Assembly: GCA_043739385.1 (NCBI GenBank)
Contig: JAYUED010000155.1
Coordinates: 1-64,000 of the forward strand
DNA length: 64,000 nucleotides
Source: Defluviibacillus sp043739385
GTDB lineage: Bacteria > Pseudomonadota > Gammaproteobacteria > Burkholderiales > Burkholderiaceae_C
Direction of reading: 5' to 3'
Both the position numbers and the translations under genes were made by a program. The notes beneath the pieces are model-generated. The model searched no databases. It was not told where the DNA came from and saw only the letters and a list, made by a program, of their open reading frames with translations. Below, piece after piece: positions 34,727 to 43,390 of this stretch (the stretch's first letter is position 1; every line of letters begins with the position of its first letter).

Positions 34727-36294
34727 GTACCCCTAGTTGGATTTCTCGCAGCGTCTCTAAGCTGCGTACACCCTCGCCAGAGGTCACCAAAACCGCATCC
34801 AAAACCTCATTGGATGTCAAAAGTGCAAAAACTTTGCCTGCAGTGCAATCTGGCGTTAGGGAGTCAGCTATTAAAAATGTAGCGATAACGACATCCACAC
34901 TAATTTCTACTCCGACCTCAACGCCGCCTAACGCTATGCCTGCCGCCGCCAACTCGCGCTCCACCCGCGAACGCCTCAAAGCCACATTGCGGCAAAAGGA
35001 AGAGGCTCTTTCGCCCCGCGTGCTGCGCCGCACCCTGGAAGAATTACGCGCCATCGTCGACCCTCAGGTCAGTGAAGTGGAAGGTGGTGTGCGTGCCAAA
35101 GGCGTGGCGGGTTGGTACGCCAATGCCACGGTCGAGCGGCGGCGCGACATGTGGCTGCTGATGAGTGAGCAATTTGTGGCGGATCAAGCTAACCTCAAGC
35201 TCGCGCAAGCCCAATTTGCAGCCGCTGTAGGTACCCTCGATGAAGCCGTGGCTGAAGTGCATTACCGCCGTGCCACCGTGTCACCACGTCGTCGTTTGTT
35301 ACAGCGTTTTAGCGTTTTTCCTGAAGGGATTCGCTTCTTGGTAGACATGCGTGCCGACATGCTGCCGTACCTTAAAACCGACAAACGGCTACAGGCGCTG
35401 GACGTGGAGATGGAGTACATGTTCTCCACTTGGTTTGACGTGGGCTTTCTCGATTTGCGCCGCATCAGCTGGGATTCACCCGCTTCGCTAATCGAAAAAC
35501 TCATTAAATACGAAGCCGTCCATGACATTAAAAGTTGGGCTGATATTAAAAATAGGCTCGATTCAGACCGCCGCTGCTACGGCTTCTTTCATCCCCGTTT
35601 GCCTGATGAGCCGCTGATTTTTGTGGAGGTCGCCTTGATCGACAGTATCGCTCGCAGCATCACGCCGCTGCTTGACGAGTCAGCCGATGTCGAAGACTTG
35701 AGCAAAGCGACCACTGCCATTTTTTACTCCATTAGCAACACCCAAACTGGCCTGCGCGGTGTGAGCTTTGGGGACTCGTTAATTAAACGGGTGGTTGAAA
35801 CGCTGAAAGAAGAGTTCCCCCGCCTCAAAACCTTCGCAACCTTGTCGCCAATCCCCGGTTTCCGGGCGTGGTTGAGCAAAAATACGACAGCCATGCTGGC
35901 GCGTTTGAGTGAGAAAGAACTGGTCGAATTGGGTCGTACCGTGGGCTTCGAGCCCCCGCGTGCTGAGCATGTGCAGTCTGCAATGGAAAAACCCCTGGCT
36001 TTGCCAGAAACCTCCCCCGTACGACGCTTTATGCAGCGCGCTGCTGCGCAGTACCTGGGCCGTGAGATGGCGGGGGGTAAGCCTGCTGACCCGGTCGCCC
36101 GCTTTCACTTGGGCAACGGTGCCCGCGTTGAGCAGCTGAACTGGGCGGGTGACCCGTCGAACAAAGGCCTCAAGCAGTCTTACGGGCTTATGGTTAACTA
36201 CCTTTACGATCTGAAACGTCTGGACAAACACCGCGCTATGCTTTTTCAGGGAAAAATACCCGTATCTGGCACCTTGGAAAGTTTGCTGGACTGA
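34723..36294 (+). CDS. matA: Malonyl-CoA decarboxylase
   Basis: A 523-residue enzyme that turns malonyl-CoA into acetyl-CoA and CO2. The helical N-terminal domain (about 85-200) and the GNAT-like catalytic domain are both present; the catalytic Ser/His region is seen as C-Y-G-F-F-H-P and S-I-S-N-T-Q-T-G-L-R-G-V-S-F-G. The first 75 residues are a Ser/Thr/Pro-rich stretch not expected in the core enzyme. An ATG at 34936 would remove it, but the overlap of the first ATG with the matR stop favours 34723. With matB it completes malonate use. Confidence 0.94.
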   Translation: MSTPSWISRSVSKLRTPSPEVTKTASKTSLDVKSAKTLPAVQSGVRESAIKNVAITTSTLISTPTSTPPNAMPAAANSRSTRERLKATLRQKEEALSPRVLRRTLEELRAIVDPQVSEVEGGVRAKGVAGWYANATVERRRDMWLLMSEQFVADQANLKLAQAQFAAAVGTLDEAVAEVHYRRATVSPRRRLLQRFSVFPEGIRFLVDMRADMLPYLKTDKRLQALDVEMEYMFSTWFDVGFLDLRRISWDSPASLIEKLIKYEAVHDIKSWADIKNRLDSDRRCYGFFHPRLPDEPLIFVEVALIDSIARSITPLLDESADVEDLSKATTAIFYSISNTQTGLRGVSFGDSLIKRVVETLKEEFPRLKTFATLSPIPGFRAWLSKNTTAMLARLSEKELVELGRTVGFEPPRAEHVQSAMEKPLALPETSPVRRFMQRAAAQYLGREMAGGKPADPVARFHLGNGARVEQLNWAGDPSNKGLKQSYGLMVNYLYDLKRLDKHRAMLFQGKIPVSGTLESLLD

Positions 36295-36360
36295 TAGCGC
36301 TGACGACGATAAGCCTTCATCCATAGCGATTAACTAGCAAAAGACAAAAAAGATAACACC

Positions 36361-37371
36361 ATGACAACAACCCTAGTCACAACTGTCAACCGACGCACCC
36401 TTTTGCGCATTGCCGCACTCCATACCTCCGCCGTCGCATCTCCCTGGGTTATGGCCCAAAGCGCCCAGAGTAGCTGGCCTACCAAGCCGGTGAACATGAT
36501 CGTGCCCTTTCCCGCAGGTGGTGGGACCGATGCGTTTGCACGACCTTTGTCAGCTGTGTTCTCCAAACAAACCGGTAAGCAAATGGTGATTGATAACCGG
36601 GGTGGGGCCGGTGGCACTCTAGGGGCCAGCATTGCTGCCAAAGCCGCACCAGATGGGTATAACTACTTCATGGGTGGCGTGCACCACGCCATTGCTCCCA
36701 GCATGTACCCCAAGTTGGACTACGACATTGAAAAAGATTTCATTCCCCTCGCGCTGCTGGCCAACGTGCCGCAGGTGCTGGTGGTAAATCCGAAGAAATT
36801 CCCCAACGCTAACTTCAAAGAATTCCTAGCCTTGGTTAAAGCCAGCCCGGGGCGCTACAACTACGGCTCAGCTGGAGGCGGCACGTCACATCACTTAGCG
36901 GGTGAACTGTTCAAATTGCAAAGCAAAACCTTCATCACCCACATTCCCTACCGAGGTGCGGGTCCGGCGCTGCAGGACCTGATGGCTGGCAATGTGGACA
37001 TGATGTTTGATGGCTTGGGTTCCAGTGCTCAGCATATTAAAGGTGGGCGCATCAAGGCGTTAATGGTCTCGGGCAACAAACGCAATGCGGCCTTTCCTGA
37101 TGTGCCTTGCGCGGCCGAGGTGGGTTTTCCGGACTACACCGTCACCACTTGGTACGGCCTGTTTGCACCAAAAAGCACGCCTGTTGAAGCGCAGACACGC
37201 ATGTTGGAAGAGCTTAAAAAAGTTTCCACCGCTGAGGACTTGAAAATTGCTTGGGCCCATAACGGTGCGGATTTCCCCAGTTTGACACCTGCACAGTTCG
37301 GCAGTTTTGTCAGCAGCGAAGTGAAGCGCTGGGCGGCGGTGGTCAAGGCCTCTGACGCTAAGTTGGACTGA
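36361..37371 (+). CDS. Bug-type periplasmic receptor in the malonate operon
   Basis: A 336-residue receptor of the TctC/Bug family. An R-R-T near residue 11 precedes a hydrophobic signal region ending near W-V-M-A-Q-S. Family marks are W-P-T-K-P-V-N-M-I-V-P-F-P-A-G-G-G-T-D and H-I-P-Y-R-G-A-G-P-A-L-Q-D, nearly the same block as in the Bug protein at 16298. It sits between matA and the crotonase gene on the same strand, where other bacteria have a malonate permease, so malonate or a related acid is the likely ligand (inference). The membrane subunits must lie elsewhere. Confidence 0.93.
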   Translation: MTTTLVTTVNRRTLLRIAALHTSAVASPWVMAQSAQSSWPTKPVNMIVPFPAGGGTDAFARPLSAVFSKQTGKQMVIDNRGGAGGTLGASIAAKAAPDGYNYFMGGVHHAIAPSMYPKLDYDIEKDFIPLALLANVPQVLVVNPKKFPNANFKEFLALVKASPGRYNYGSAGGGTSHHLAGELFKLQSKTFITHIPYRGAGPALQDLMAGNVDMMFDGLGSSAQHIKGGRIKALMVSGNKRNAAFPDVPCAAEVGFPDYTVTTWYGLFAPKSTPVEAQTRMLEELKKVSTAEDLKIAWAHNGADFPSLTPAQFGSFVSSEVKRWAAVVKASDAKLD

Positions 37372-37425
37372 AAAATACACTGAAAAATCCGCAGAAATTA
37401 TTTTAATGAAATCTAAGGAGACGCC

Positions 37426-38256
37426 ATGAATGGAAAGATTGAGTTCACCCAAGACGGCCCGATAGCCCGCGTTACGCTGGCACATCCTGGCCGTCTCAAT
37501 GCCATGTCCCGATCCATGTGGCGCGAGCTTCGCTCTGTTTTTGAGCGCATACAAAGCAGCTCAGACTTACGCTGTGTACTGATTTGCGGCTTGGAGGGCA
37601 ACTTCTGTCCTGGTGGCGATATTTCGGAATACCCCGACTTTCGCTTTAACAAAGCCAGTCTGCGGGAATTTCACGAAGGTGATGTTTGGGGTGGCTTGAC
37701 TGCCATGCTGGCTTGCGATGTGCCTATCGTTGCGCTGATAGAGGGGGCCTGCATGGGAGCGGGCTTGGAGATTGCCTGCTGCTGCGATCTGCGCATTGCC
37801 AGCGTATCCGCCAAGTTTGGCGCGCCCATTGCAAAACTCGGCTTTCCTATGGCTCCGCGTGAAGCCGCCCTTGTAGCTCTGGCTGCAGGTGAGCTGACCA
37901 CTCGTGAAATGCTGCTGGAGGCCGCTATTTTGAGCGCCGAGGAGATGAAGTTCCGTGGCTTTTTGAACCGTGTGGTAGCAGACGATGTGGTGGCTGCGAG
38001 CGCTGAAGCAAGCGTTCAGCGCATTGCCAGCTTGGCTCCCATGACGGCGCGGCTGAACAAACAAACTTTAAGGCATATTGAGTCTGGTGCGCTTGCTGGA
38101 TTTGCCAAGTTAGCTATTGAAAACGTAGCTAATCCAGCGGCAAGAGCGCGAATAACCCAAACTGACCCTGTACTTAGTGCTTACCACTACGCTGACTCCA
38201 CTGAGCACCGCGAAGGCATCACCGCCTTCCTCGCCAAACGAAAGCCTCAGTTTTAA
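37426..38256 (+). CDS. Crotonase-family protein (enoyl-CoA hydratase/isomerase-like)
   Basis: A 276-residue crotonase-fold protein. The oxyanion-hole blocks G-N-F-C-P-G-G-D-I (near 65) and G-A-C-M-G-A-G-L-E-I-A (near 107) are intact, so a CoA thioester is the likely substrate. In the place where hydratases have P-E and a catalytic Glu, this protein reads A-P-I-A-K-L-G-F-P-M, so normal hydratase chemistry is doubtful. Some crotonases without these Glu decarboxylate (methyl)malonyl-CoA. AAGGAG precedes the ATG. Its place in the malonate operon supports a CoA-acid role, not further defined. Confidence 0.88.
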   Translation: MNGKIEFTQDGPIARVTLAHPGRLNAMSRSMWRELRSVFERIQSSSDLRCVLICGLEGNFCPGGDISEYPDFRFNKASLREFHEGDVWGGLTAMLACDVPIVALIEGACMGAGLEIACCCDLRIASVSAKFGAPIAKLGFPMAPREAALVALAAGELTTREMLLEAAILSAEEMKFRGFLNRVVADDVVAASAEASVQRIASLAPMTARLNKQTLRHIESGALAGFAKLAIENVANPAARARITQTDPVLSAYHYADSTEHREGITAFLAKRKPQF

Positions 38257-38269
38257 TTTCTCTCAAATA

Positions 38270-39826
38270 ATGAAAAACCATAACCTCTTTGCTGCCTTGC
38301 GCGCAGCCTTTCCGGTTGACCTGGATGCTGTTGCCGTTGAGACGGACAATGGTTTGACTTACACCTGGCGTGACCTGGAGCGCTCTACCGCCATGGTCGC
38401 CAACCTGCTGCAATCGCTGGACTTAGCCCCTGGCGCACGTGTGGCAGTGCAGGTAGAAAAATCGGTCGAAGCCATGGTGCTCTACCTCGCCACATTGCGC
38501 GCAGGCTACGTGTTTTTGCCGTTAAACACAGCCTACCAAAGTGCCGAGATAGAGTATTTCATTGGCAATGCGGAACCTGAGGTGGTCGTGTGCAGTCCAG
38601 ACAGCTTCGGCTGGGTTAGCAAAATTGCCTTCAAAGCGGGCACAAAATGCGTCTTCACTCTGGGCGATGACCGTACTGGCAGCCTGCTGGACCGCGCTGC
38701 CCACCACAGTGATCAGCACACCTGTGCCACCAGCAGCCCAGACGATCTGGCCGCCATTTTGTACACCAGCGGCACTACGGGTCGCAGTAAAGGCGCGATG
38801 CTGTCGCACAGCAACATGCTGTCGAATGCGGAGGTGCTCAAAGAGTATTGGGGCTGGAGAACGGCAGAAGAGGGTGGCGACGTGCTAATCCACGCACTGC
38901 CTATTTTCCATGTCCATGGCCTGTTTGTGGCGCTGCACGGTGCGCTCATCAACGGCAGCAAAATCATTTGGATGGCCAAGTTCGACCCGAAGTTTGCTGT
39001 CGCCAAAATGTCAGAGGCCACTGTATTTATGGGTGTTCCGACGCTTTTCGTACGGATGTTGGCCGAGCCAGGTTTGACGAAAGAGGCTGTGCGCCATATG
39101 CGCCTTTTCATCGCCGGTTCTGCGCCGCTGCTGCTTGAAACTTTCAATGAATGGCAGACCCGCACCGGCCACACCATTCTTGAGCGCTATGGCATGAGCG
39201 AAACCGCCATGCTTACAAGTAACCCCTACGCCGCCGATGCCCGCTATGGCGGCCAAAGTGAGCGTCGTGGCGGCACGGTAGGCTTTCCTCTTCCCGGTGT
39301 GACGTTGCGCGTACAAGACGATGCGGGTGTGTCATTGGCGACAGGCGAGATTGGCGGTATTCAGGTTCAAGGTCCGAACATCTTCAAAGGCTACTGGCGC
39401 ATGCCCGAGAAAACCGCTGAAGAGTTCACTGCCGATGGCTTCTTTAAAACTGGTGATGTGGGCAAGGTGGACGAGCGTGGCTACGTCACCATTGTGGGTC
39501 GATCCAAAGACCTCATCATTAGCGGGGGTTACAACGTCTACCCCGCAGAGATCGAGGGCTATATCAACGACATACCGGGCGTGGCAGAGAGTGCTTTGGT
39601 CGGCGTGTCACACCCCGATTTCGGTGAGGTGGGTGTGGCGGTGGTTATTGCAAAGCCAGGCGTTGTATTGAACCCAGAGCAGATTGTGGCGACATTGAAA
39701 AGCCAGTTGGCCAATTTTAAAATCCCCAAACGCTGCTTTGTGATCGCAGAGTTGCCGCGTAACACGATGGGGAAGGTGCAAAAGAACTTGCTGCGTGAGC
39801 AGTACAAGGGATTATTCAAGGCTTGA
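38270..39826 (+). CDS. matB: Malonyl-CoA synthetase
   Basis: A 518-residue AMP-forming ligase that joins malonate to CoA. It has the nucleotide loop T-S-G-T-T-G-R-S-K-G near residue 168, Y-G-M-S-E-T-A-M-L-T-S-N-P-Y near 305, where the T-S-N-P-Y run is typical of MatB proteins and differs from acetate or fatty acid ligases, and the C-terminal P-R-N-T-M-G-K-V-Q-K with the catalytic Lys. The frame is open back to 38177 inside the crotonase gene, but the ATG at 38270, 14 bases after that stop, is the natural start. It is the last gene of the operon. Confidence 0.94.
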   Translation: MKNHNLFAALRAAFPVDLDAVAVETDNGLTYTWRDLERSTAMVANLLQSLDLAPGARVAVQVEKSVEAMVLYLATLRAGYVFLPLNTAYQSAEIEYFIGNAEPEVVVCSPDSFGWVSKIAFKAGTKCVFTLGDDRTGSLLDRAAHHSDQHTCATSSPDDLAAILYTSGTTGRSKGAMLSHSNMLSNAEVLKEYWGWRTAEEGGDVLIHALPIFHVHGLFVALHGALINGSKIIWMAKFDPKFAVAKMSEATVFMGVPTLFVRMLAEPGLTKEAVRHMRLFIAGSAPLLLETFNEWQTRTGHTILERYGMSETAMLTSNPYAADARYGGQSERRGGTVGFPLPGVTLRVQDDAGVSLATGEIGGIQVQGPNIFKGYWRMPEKTAEEFTADGFFKTGDVGKVDERGYVTIVGRSKDLIISGGYNVYPAEIEGYINDIPGVAESALVGVSHPDFGEVGVAVVIAKPGVVLNPEQIVATLKSQLANFKIPKRCFVIAELPRNTMGKVQKNLLREQYKGLFKA

Positions 39827-39901
39827 ATTTTTCGTTTTGAAACCCACTTGGGCTAAGCTTGGCGATCTCGCAGAGCACTCGCTTGCCCCCTGTCAAAAGC
39901 C

Positions 39902-41512
39902 TTGAACGGATTCCGCTTGAAAGACCAACTCACCCGCAGCCTATCCTATCTGGCCCAGCCCGCTAACCGCCACCTGCTGGCGGGTGGCTTGCGTGGGGTA
40001 GAGCGCGAAACTTTACGCGTTACACCACATGGCAAGCTGGCCCTCACGCCACACCCAGTCGCTTTGGGCTCGGCGCTGACGAATCCCCAAATCACCACCG
40101 ACTATTCCGAGTCGCTGATGGAGTTCATCACCCCCGCTGAGCCCGACATTACCACTGCGCTGGCGCAGCTTGATGCAGTTCACCGCTTCGCCGTCACCGA
40201 GCTTGCTAAAAATCAAGAGCTGCTGTGGAGCCAGTCCATGCCCAGCGAGTTGCCTGAAGAAGCCGATATTCCCATCGCTTGGTATGGCAATTCCCACATT
40301 GGAATGCTCAAGCACGTGTACCGGCGCGGTTTGGCTCTGCGTTACGGCAAACCTATGCAGTGCATCGCCGGTATTCACTACAACTACTCGGTGTCTGAAG
40401 ACTTGTGGAAGGCCTTGCACGCAGCGGATCCCACGCTTGCCTCTGCCAAGGACTACCAGTCTGAGCGCTACATCGCCACTGTGCGCAACTTCATGCGCTA
40501 CAGCTGGCTGTTGATGTATTTGTTCGGTGCTTCTCCCGCGTTGTCGGCCCACTTTTTACGGGGCCAAAAGCACCAGCTGGAACGGTTGTCGGACGATACG
40601 CTGTATCTGCCTTACGCCACCAGCCTGCGTATGAGTGATCTGGGTTACCAAAACGATGCCCAAGCGGGTCTTATTCCACCGTACAACACCATGTACAGCT
40701 ACATGCGCAGTCTGGCACTGGCGGTTCGCAAGCCGTATCCGGCCTACGAGGCGATCGGCACGAAGCGGGACGGTGAATGGTGGCAAATCAACACCAATGT
40801 GCTGCAAATTGAAAATGAGTATTACGCCACCATTCGCCCTAAGCGTGTGATTCGTACTGGCGAGCGCCCGCTGGAGGCGTTGTGCGCACGCGGCATTCAG
40901 TACATTGAGGTGCGCTGCATGGACGTTGATCCGTTTGAGCCGATCGGTATCAGCTTACAGACCTCGCGCTTTCTAGATGCCTTCTTGTTGTTCTGTGCGC
41001 TGGACGACAGTCCCCAGACTAATGAAAAAATCGGTGCTGAGAATGCCGACAACTTTGCCCGTACGGTGAAAGAAGGTCGTCGTCATGGCCTGCAACTGCA
41101 CTGCGACGGCACGAGTCGTGAGCTGAAAACCTGGGGATTGGAATTGCTGGAGCGTATTGCCCCTGTGGCTGCGTTGTTGGATGAACATCGTGGCGATGCT
41201 GCTGTGCATGCCGAGTCTTTGGCGGCACAGCGCGCTAAATTAAATGATGTGGCGCTGACGCCTTCGGCCAAAGTGCTGGCGGCGATCCACAAGGAGGGTG
41301 GCTCCTATATGGCTTTTGGTCTAGCGCAAAGCCAAGCCCACGCCGCTGACTTCAATGCCCGCCCGCTGAGCGAGGCTGAACGCACCGCCCTCAACGCGCA
41401 TGCTGCTGCATCAGTGGCAGAACAAGCGCAGATGGAGGCGGCGCAAACCGGTAGTTTTGATGACTTCATCACCGACTACCGGGCCCGCACGCCCAGTGAG
41501 CTGTGCGGCTGA
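39902..41512 (+). CDS. gshA: Glutamate-cysteine ligase GshA (gamma-proteobacterial type)
   Basis: GshA makes gamma-glutamylcysteine, the first step of glutathione synthesis. The 536-residue chain has G-V-E-R-E-T-L-R near residue 33 (ATP and metal binding), D-Y-S-E-S-L-M-E-F-I-T near 67, and I-E-V-R-C-M-D-V-D-P-F near 335, all of the E. coli GshA type. Its first codon is TTG at 39902; another TTG at 39917 is possible and neither has a strong ribosome site. It ends eight bases before the convergent cytochrome gene. Confidence 0.94.
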   Translation: MNGFRLKDQLTRSLSYLAQPANRHLLAGGLRGVERETLRVTPHGKLALTPHPVALGSALTNPQITTDYSESLMEFITPAEPDITTALAQLDAVHRFAVTELAKNQELLWSQSMPSELPEEADIPIAWYGNSHIGMLKHVYRRGLALRYGKPMQCIAGIHYNYSVSEDLWKALHAADPTLASAKDYQSERYIATVRNFMRYSWLLMYLFGASPALSAHFLRGQKHQLERLSDDTLYLPYATSLRMSDLGYQNDAQAGLIPPYNTMYSYMRSLALAVRKPYPAYEAIGTKRDGEWWQINTNVLQIENEYYATIRPKRVIRTGERPLEALCARGIQYIEVRCMDVDPFEPIGISLQTSRFLDAFLLFCALDDSPQTNEKIGAENADNFARTVKEGRRHGLQLHCDGTSRELKTWGLELLERIAPVAALLDEHRGDAAVHAESLAAQRAKLNDVALTPSAKVLAAIHKEGGSYMAFGLAQSQAHAADFNARPLSEAERTALNAHAAASVAEQAQMEAAQTGSFDDFITDYRARTPSELCG

Positions 41513-41519
41513 TCAAGTC

Positions 41520-41846
41520 CTAAGGCTTGGTCGTTTCTATCCCCACCTTGTTGAACCAGTCGGCGGCGGCGTCAATGTCGTCGTCTGTCAACGGCTTGGC
41601 GATCACGTTCATGACAGCATGCTGGCGGCTTCCACTGCGAAAAGCCTTGAGCTGCGCCACCAAGTAAATACGGGGCTGGTTTGCCAGATGAGGAGCATCT
41701 GGTGTGGCACTCAGACCAAGTACCCCGTGGCACATCACGCACTGGGCCACAGACCGAGGCGCTGTCGTCCCGGTCTGTGCCTGCGCGCAAGTCGCCACTA
41801 CCAGCAACAAGCTGGCAGCAAGCTTAAGTGCTTTATTGACCGACAT
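41520..41846 (-). CDS. Small periplasmic cytochrome c linked to the PQQ dehydrogenase
   Basis: A 108-residue protein with a signal peptide (about 1-23, ending A-Q-A-Q) and one heme site C-V-M-C-H near residue 36, followed by helices like those of class I cytochromes; A-V-M-N-V-I may hold the axial Met. I chose the ATG at 41846 because it opens the signal peptide; the frame itself continues to 41900. The start overlaps the end of the dehydrogenase gene by 14 bases, so the two are co-translated, and it probably takes electrons from that enzyme. Confidence 0.9.
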   Translation of the reverse strand: MSVNKALKLAASLLLVVATCAQAQTGTTAPRSVAQCVMCHGVLGLSATPDAPHLANQPRIYLVAQLKAFRSGSRQHAVMNVIAKPLTDDDIDAAADWFNKVGIETTKP

Positions 41847-43107
41847 AGCTGATGCGGTACAGCGCGCCAGCATAGTCGTCAGAGACAAGCATGGATCCAT
41901 CCTTCATGACTGCCACGTCCACAGGGCGACCGCGGAAAGTGGTAGTTTCGCTGTCAAGCCAGCCGTCCGCGAAGACTTCAGTTTTGTCTGCGTGACCATC
42001 AGGCTTGAGGTACGTTACCAGTACGCGCGCGCCGTTTGGTTTGGTGCGGTTCCATGAGCCGTGTTGGGCTGAGAAAATTGCACCTTGGTACTTGGCTGGG
42101 AACTGCTTACCTGTGTAGAACGTCATGCCCAGATCGGCCGCGTGGGCTTCGGTGAGAACCTCTGCTTTGGTGGTGTTGGCAGGAATAGGGTCTTTGTCGT
42201 ACCCGTATTCGGTGATGCGGGTGGTGCCTTGAATGTAGGGATAGCCGAAGAACATACCGGGCTTGTTAGCACGGTTGATTTCTCCGTTCGGGATATCGTC
42301 ACCCATGCCGTCGGTTTGGTTGTCTGTAAACCAGAGGCTACCGTCCTTGGGATTGAAGTCTTGGCCGACGGAATTACGTATGCCCGTGGCGAACACTTCA
42401 CGTTTGCTGCCGTCTGTCTCCATGCGAACTATGCCTCCCAAACCGATTTCCTCGTATAGCTTCACTTTGTCGCGAGGCTGTACGTTGTGCGGTTGGCCCA
42501 AAGTGATGTAAAGCTTTTTGTCAGGTCCAACGCGGCAAGTGCGCGCGCCATGGTTGTACGACTCTTCTTCAACTGGAACCAGTTTGCCTTGAGGCACAAC
42601 TTCGCCGACTGCAACATCTGGGCCTTCATAGAAAAACTCGGCAGCGGGGAATGTCAACACGCGGTTGTGCTCGGCCACGATCAAGAAGCCATCAGGCGTC
42701 CAGCAAACGCCGTTCGGGTTAGTGAACTTCAACGAAGGCGCAAAGGATTTCACTTCTGTTGCCATGTCACCCGAGTTGCGGTTGGTGACGGCCCATACTG
42801 TAGTCTTGCGGGTGCCTACCATCACCATGTTAGCTGCAGGTGCAACCGCCATATGCCGTGCATCCGGCACTACGGCGTAGAGATCGATTTTGAACCCTGG
42901 TGGGAGCTTGATGCGCTTCAGGTTCTCACGCAGTTGATCTGCATTTTTGCCTGTTTGGGGTATCAACGGCATGTTCAGATCGGTTGTTGCGACCCGCATT
43001 TGCTTGAGCTTCTCGATATTTTGAGCCTGAGCTGACAGGGTAGCTGCCAGCACAAGTGTTGCGGCAACGGTGAGCCGCAAAGCGGTCGAGGGCTGAAATT
43101 TTGACAT
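41833..43107 (-). CDS. PQQ-dependent sugar (sorbosone-type) dehydrogenase, periplasmic
   Basis: A 424-residue beta-propeller protein of the glucose/sorbosone dehydrogenase family, with a signal peptide (1-28, ending S-A-Q-A-Q-N). Family blocks include P-P-G-F-K-I near residue 68, N-P-N-G-V-C-W, T-G-I-R-N-S-V-G-Q-D-F-N-P, W-F-T-D-N-Q-T-D-G-M-G-D-D-I-P and H-G-S-W-N-R-T near 355. PQQ is the expected cofactor and an alcohol, aldehyde or sugar the substrate; neither can be fixed here. It has a sigma-54 promoter, a divergent AcoR-type regulator and a cytochrome c gene behind it. Confidence 0.92.
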   Translation of the reverse strand: MSKFQPSTALRLTVAATLVLAATLSAQAQNIEKLKQMRVATTDLNMPLIPQTGKNADQLRENLKRIKLPPGFKIDLYAVVPDARHMAVAPAANMVMVGTRKTTVWAVTNRNSGDMATEVKSFAPSLKFTNPNGVCWTPDGFLIVAEHNRVLTFPAAEFFYEGPDVAVGEVVPQGKLVPVEEESYNHGARTCRVGPDKKLYITLGQPHNVQPRDKVKLYEEIGLGGIVRMETDGSKREVFATGIRNSVGQDFNPKDGSLWFTDNQTDGMGDDIPNGEINRANKPGMFFGYPYIQGTTRITEYGYDKDPIPANTTKAEVLTEAHAADLGMTFYTGKQFPAKYQGAIFSAQHGSWNRTKPNGARVLVTYLKPDGHADKTEVFADGWLDSETTTFRGRPVDVAVMKDGSMLVSDDYAGALYRISYVGQ

Positions 43108-43179
43108 GAATAAAGTCTCTTTGTTGATTCGTAGGACAATTGTCTTTGTGCTGAAGCCCAATAGACGGGTACCCGATAC

Positions 43180-43194
43180 GCAAACACTGTGCCA
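43180..43194 (-). promoter_or_regulatory. Sigma-54 (-24/-12) promoter of the PQQ dehydrogenase
   Basis: On the minus strand TGGCAC-AGTGT-TTGC matches the -24/-12 consensus with full GG and GC elements and correct spacing. The transcript would start near 43168, leaving about 60 bases before the ATG at 43107. The divergent gene encodes an activator of the class that works only with sigma-54. Confidence 0.88.
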
Positions 43195-43258
43195 GTGGTT
43201 TACATGGGTAACAGAAGAGAAGTTTGCTACGTAAACCATATTTGTGTGACTATTGGTT

Positions 43259-43308
43259 CTGTACAGATATGCACAGCTACAGTGTTTTTATGTGCAGTTT
43301 CTGTGCAG
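43259..43308. promoter_or_regulatory. Repeated CTGTRCAG-type motifs, candidate enhancer
   Basis: CTGTACAG (43259-43266), TGCACAG (43270-43276), and two direct copies of TGTGCAG (43291-43297, 43302-43308) lie 65-115 bp upstream of the sigma-54 promoter, where activator sites are expected. They are seen directly; binding by the neighbouring AcoR-like protein is inferred. Confidence 0.55.
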
Positions 43309-43390
43309 TTGTTGCTTGGCGCATCCCCTGCTACGATGCGAGATAAACCAAAAAGGCAACAACATAGATGTGCCTACAAAGAGACTCAAC

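Noticed and set aside
37426..38256. Ordinary enoyl-CoA hydratase of fatty acid oxidation
   Set aside because: The P-E motif with the catalytic Glu is missing and the gene is inside the malonate operon, so only the family name is given.
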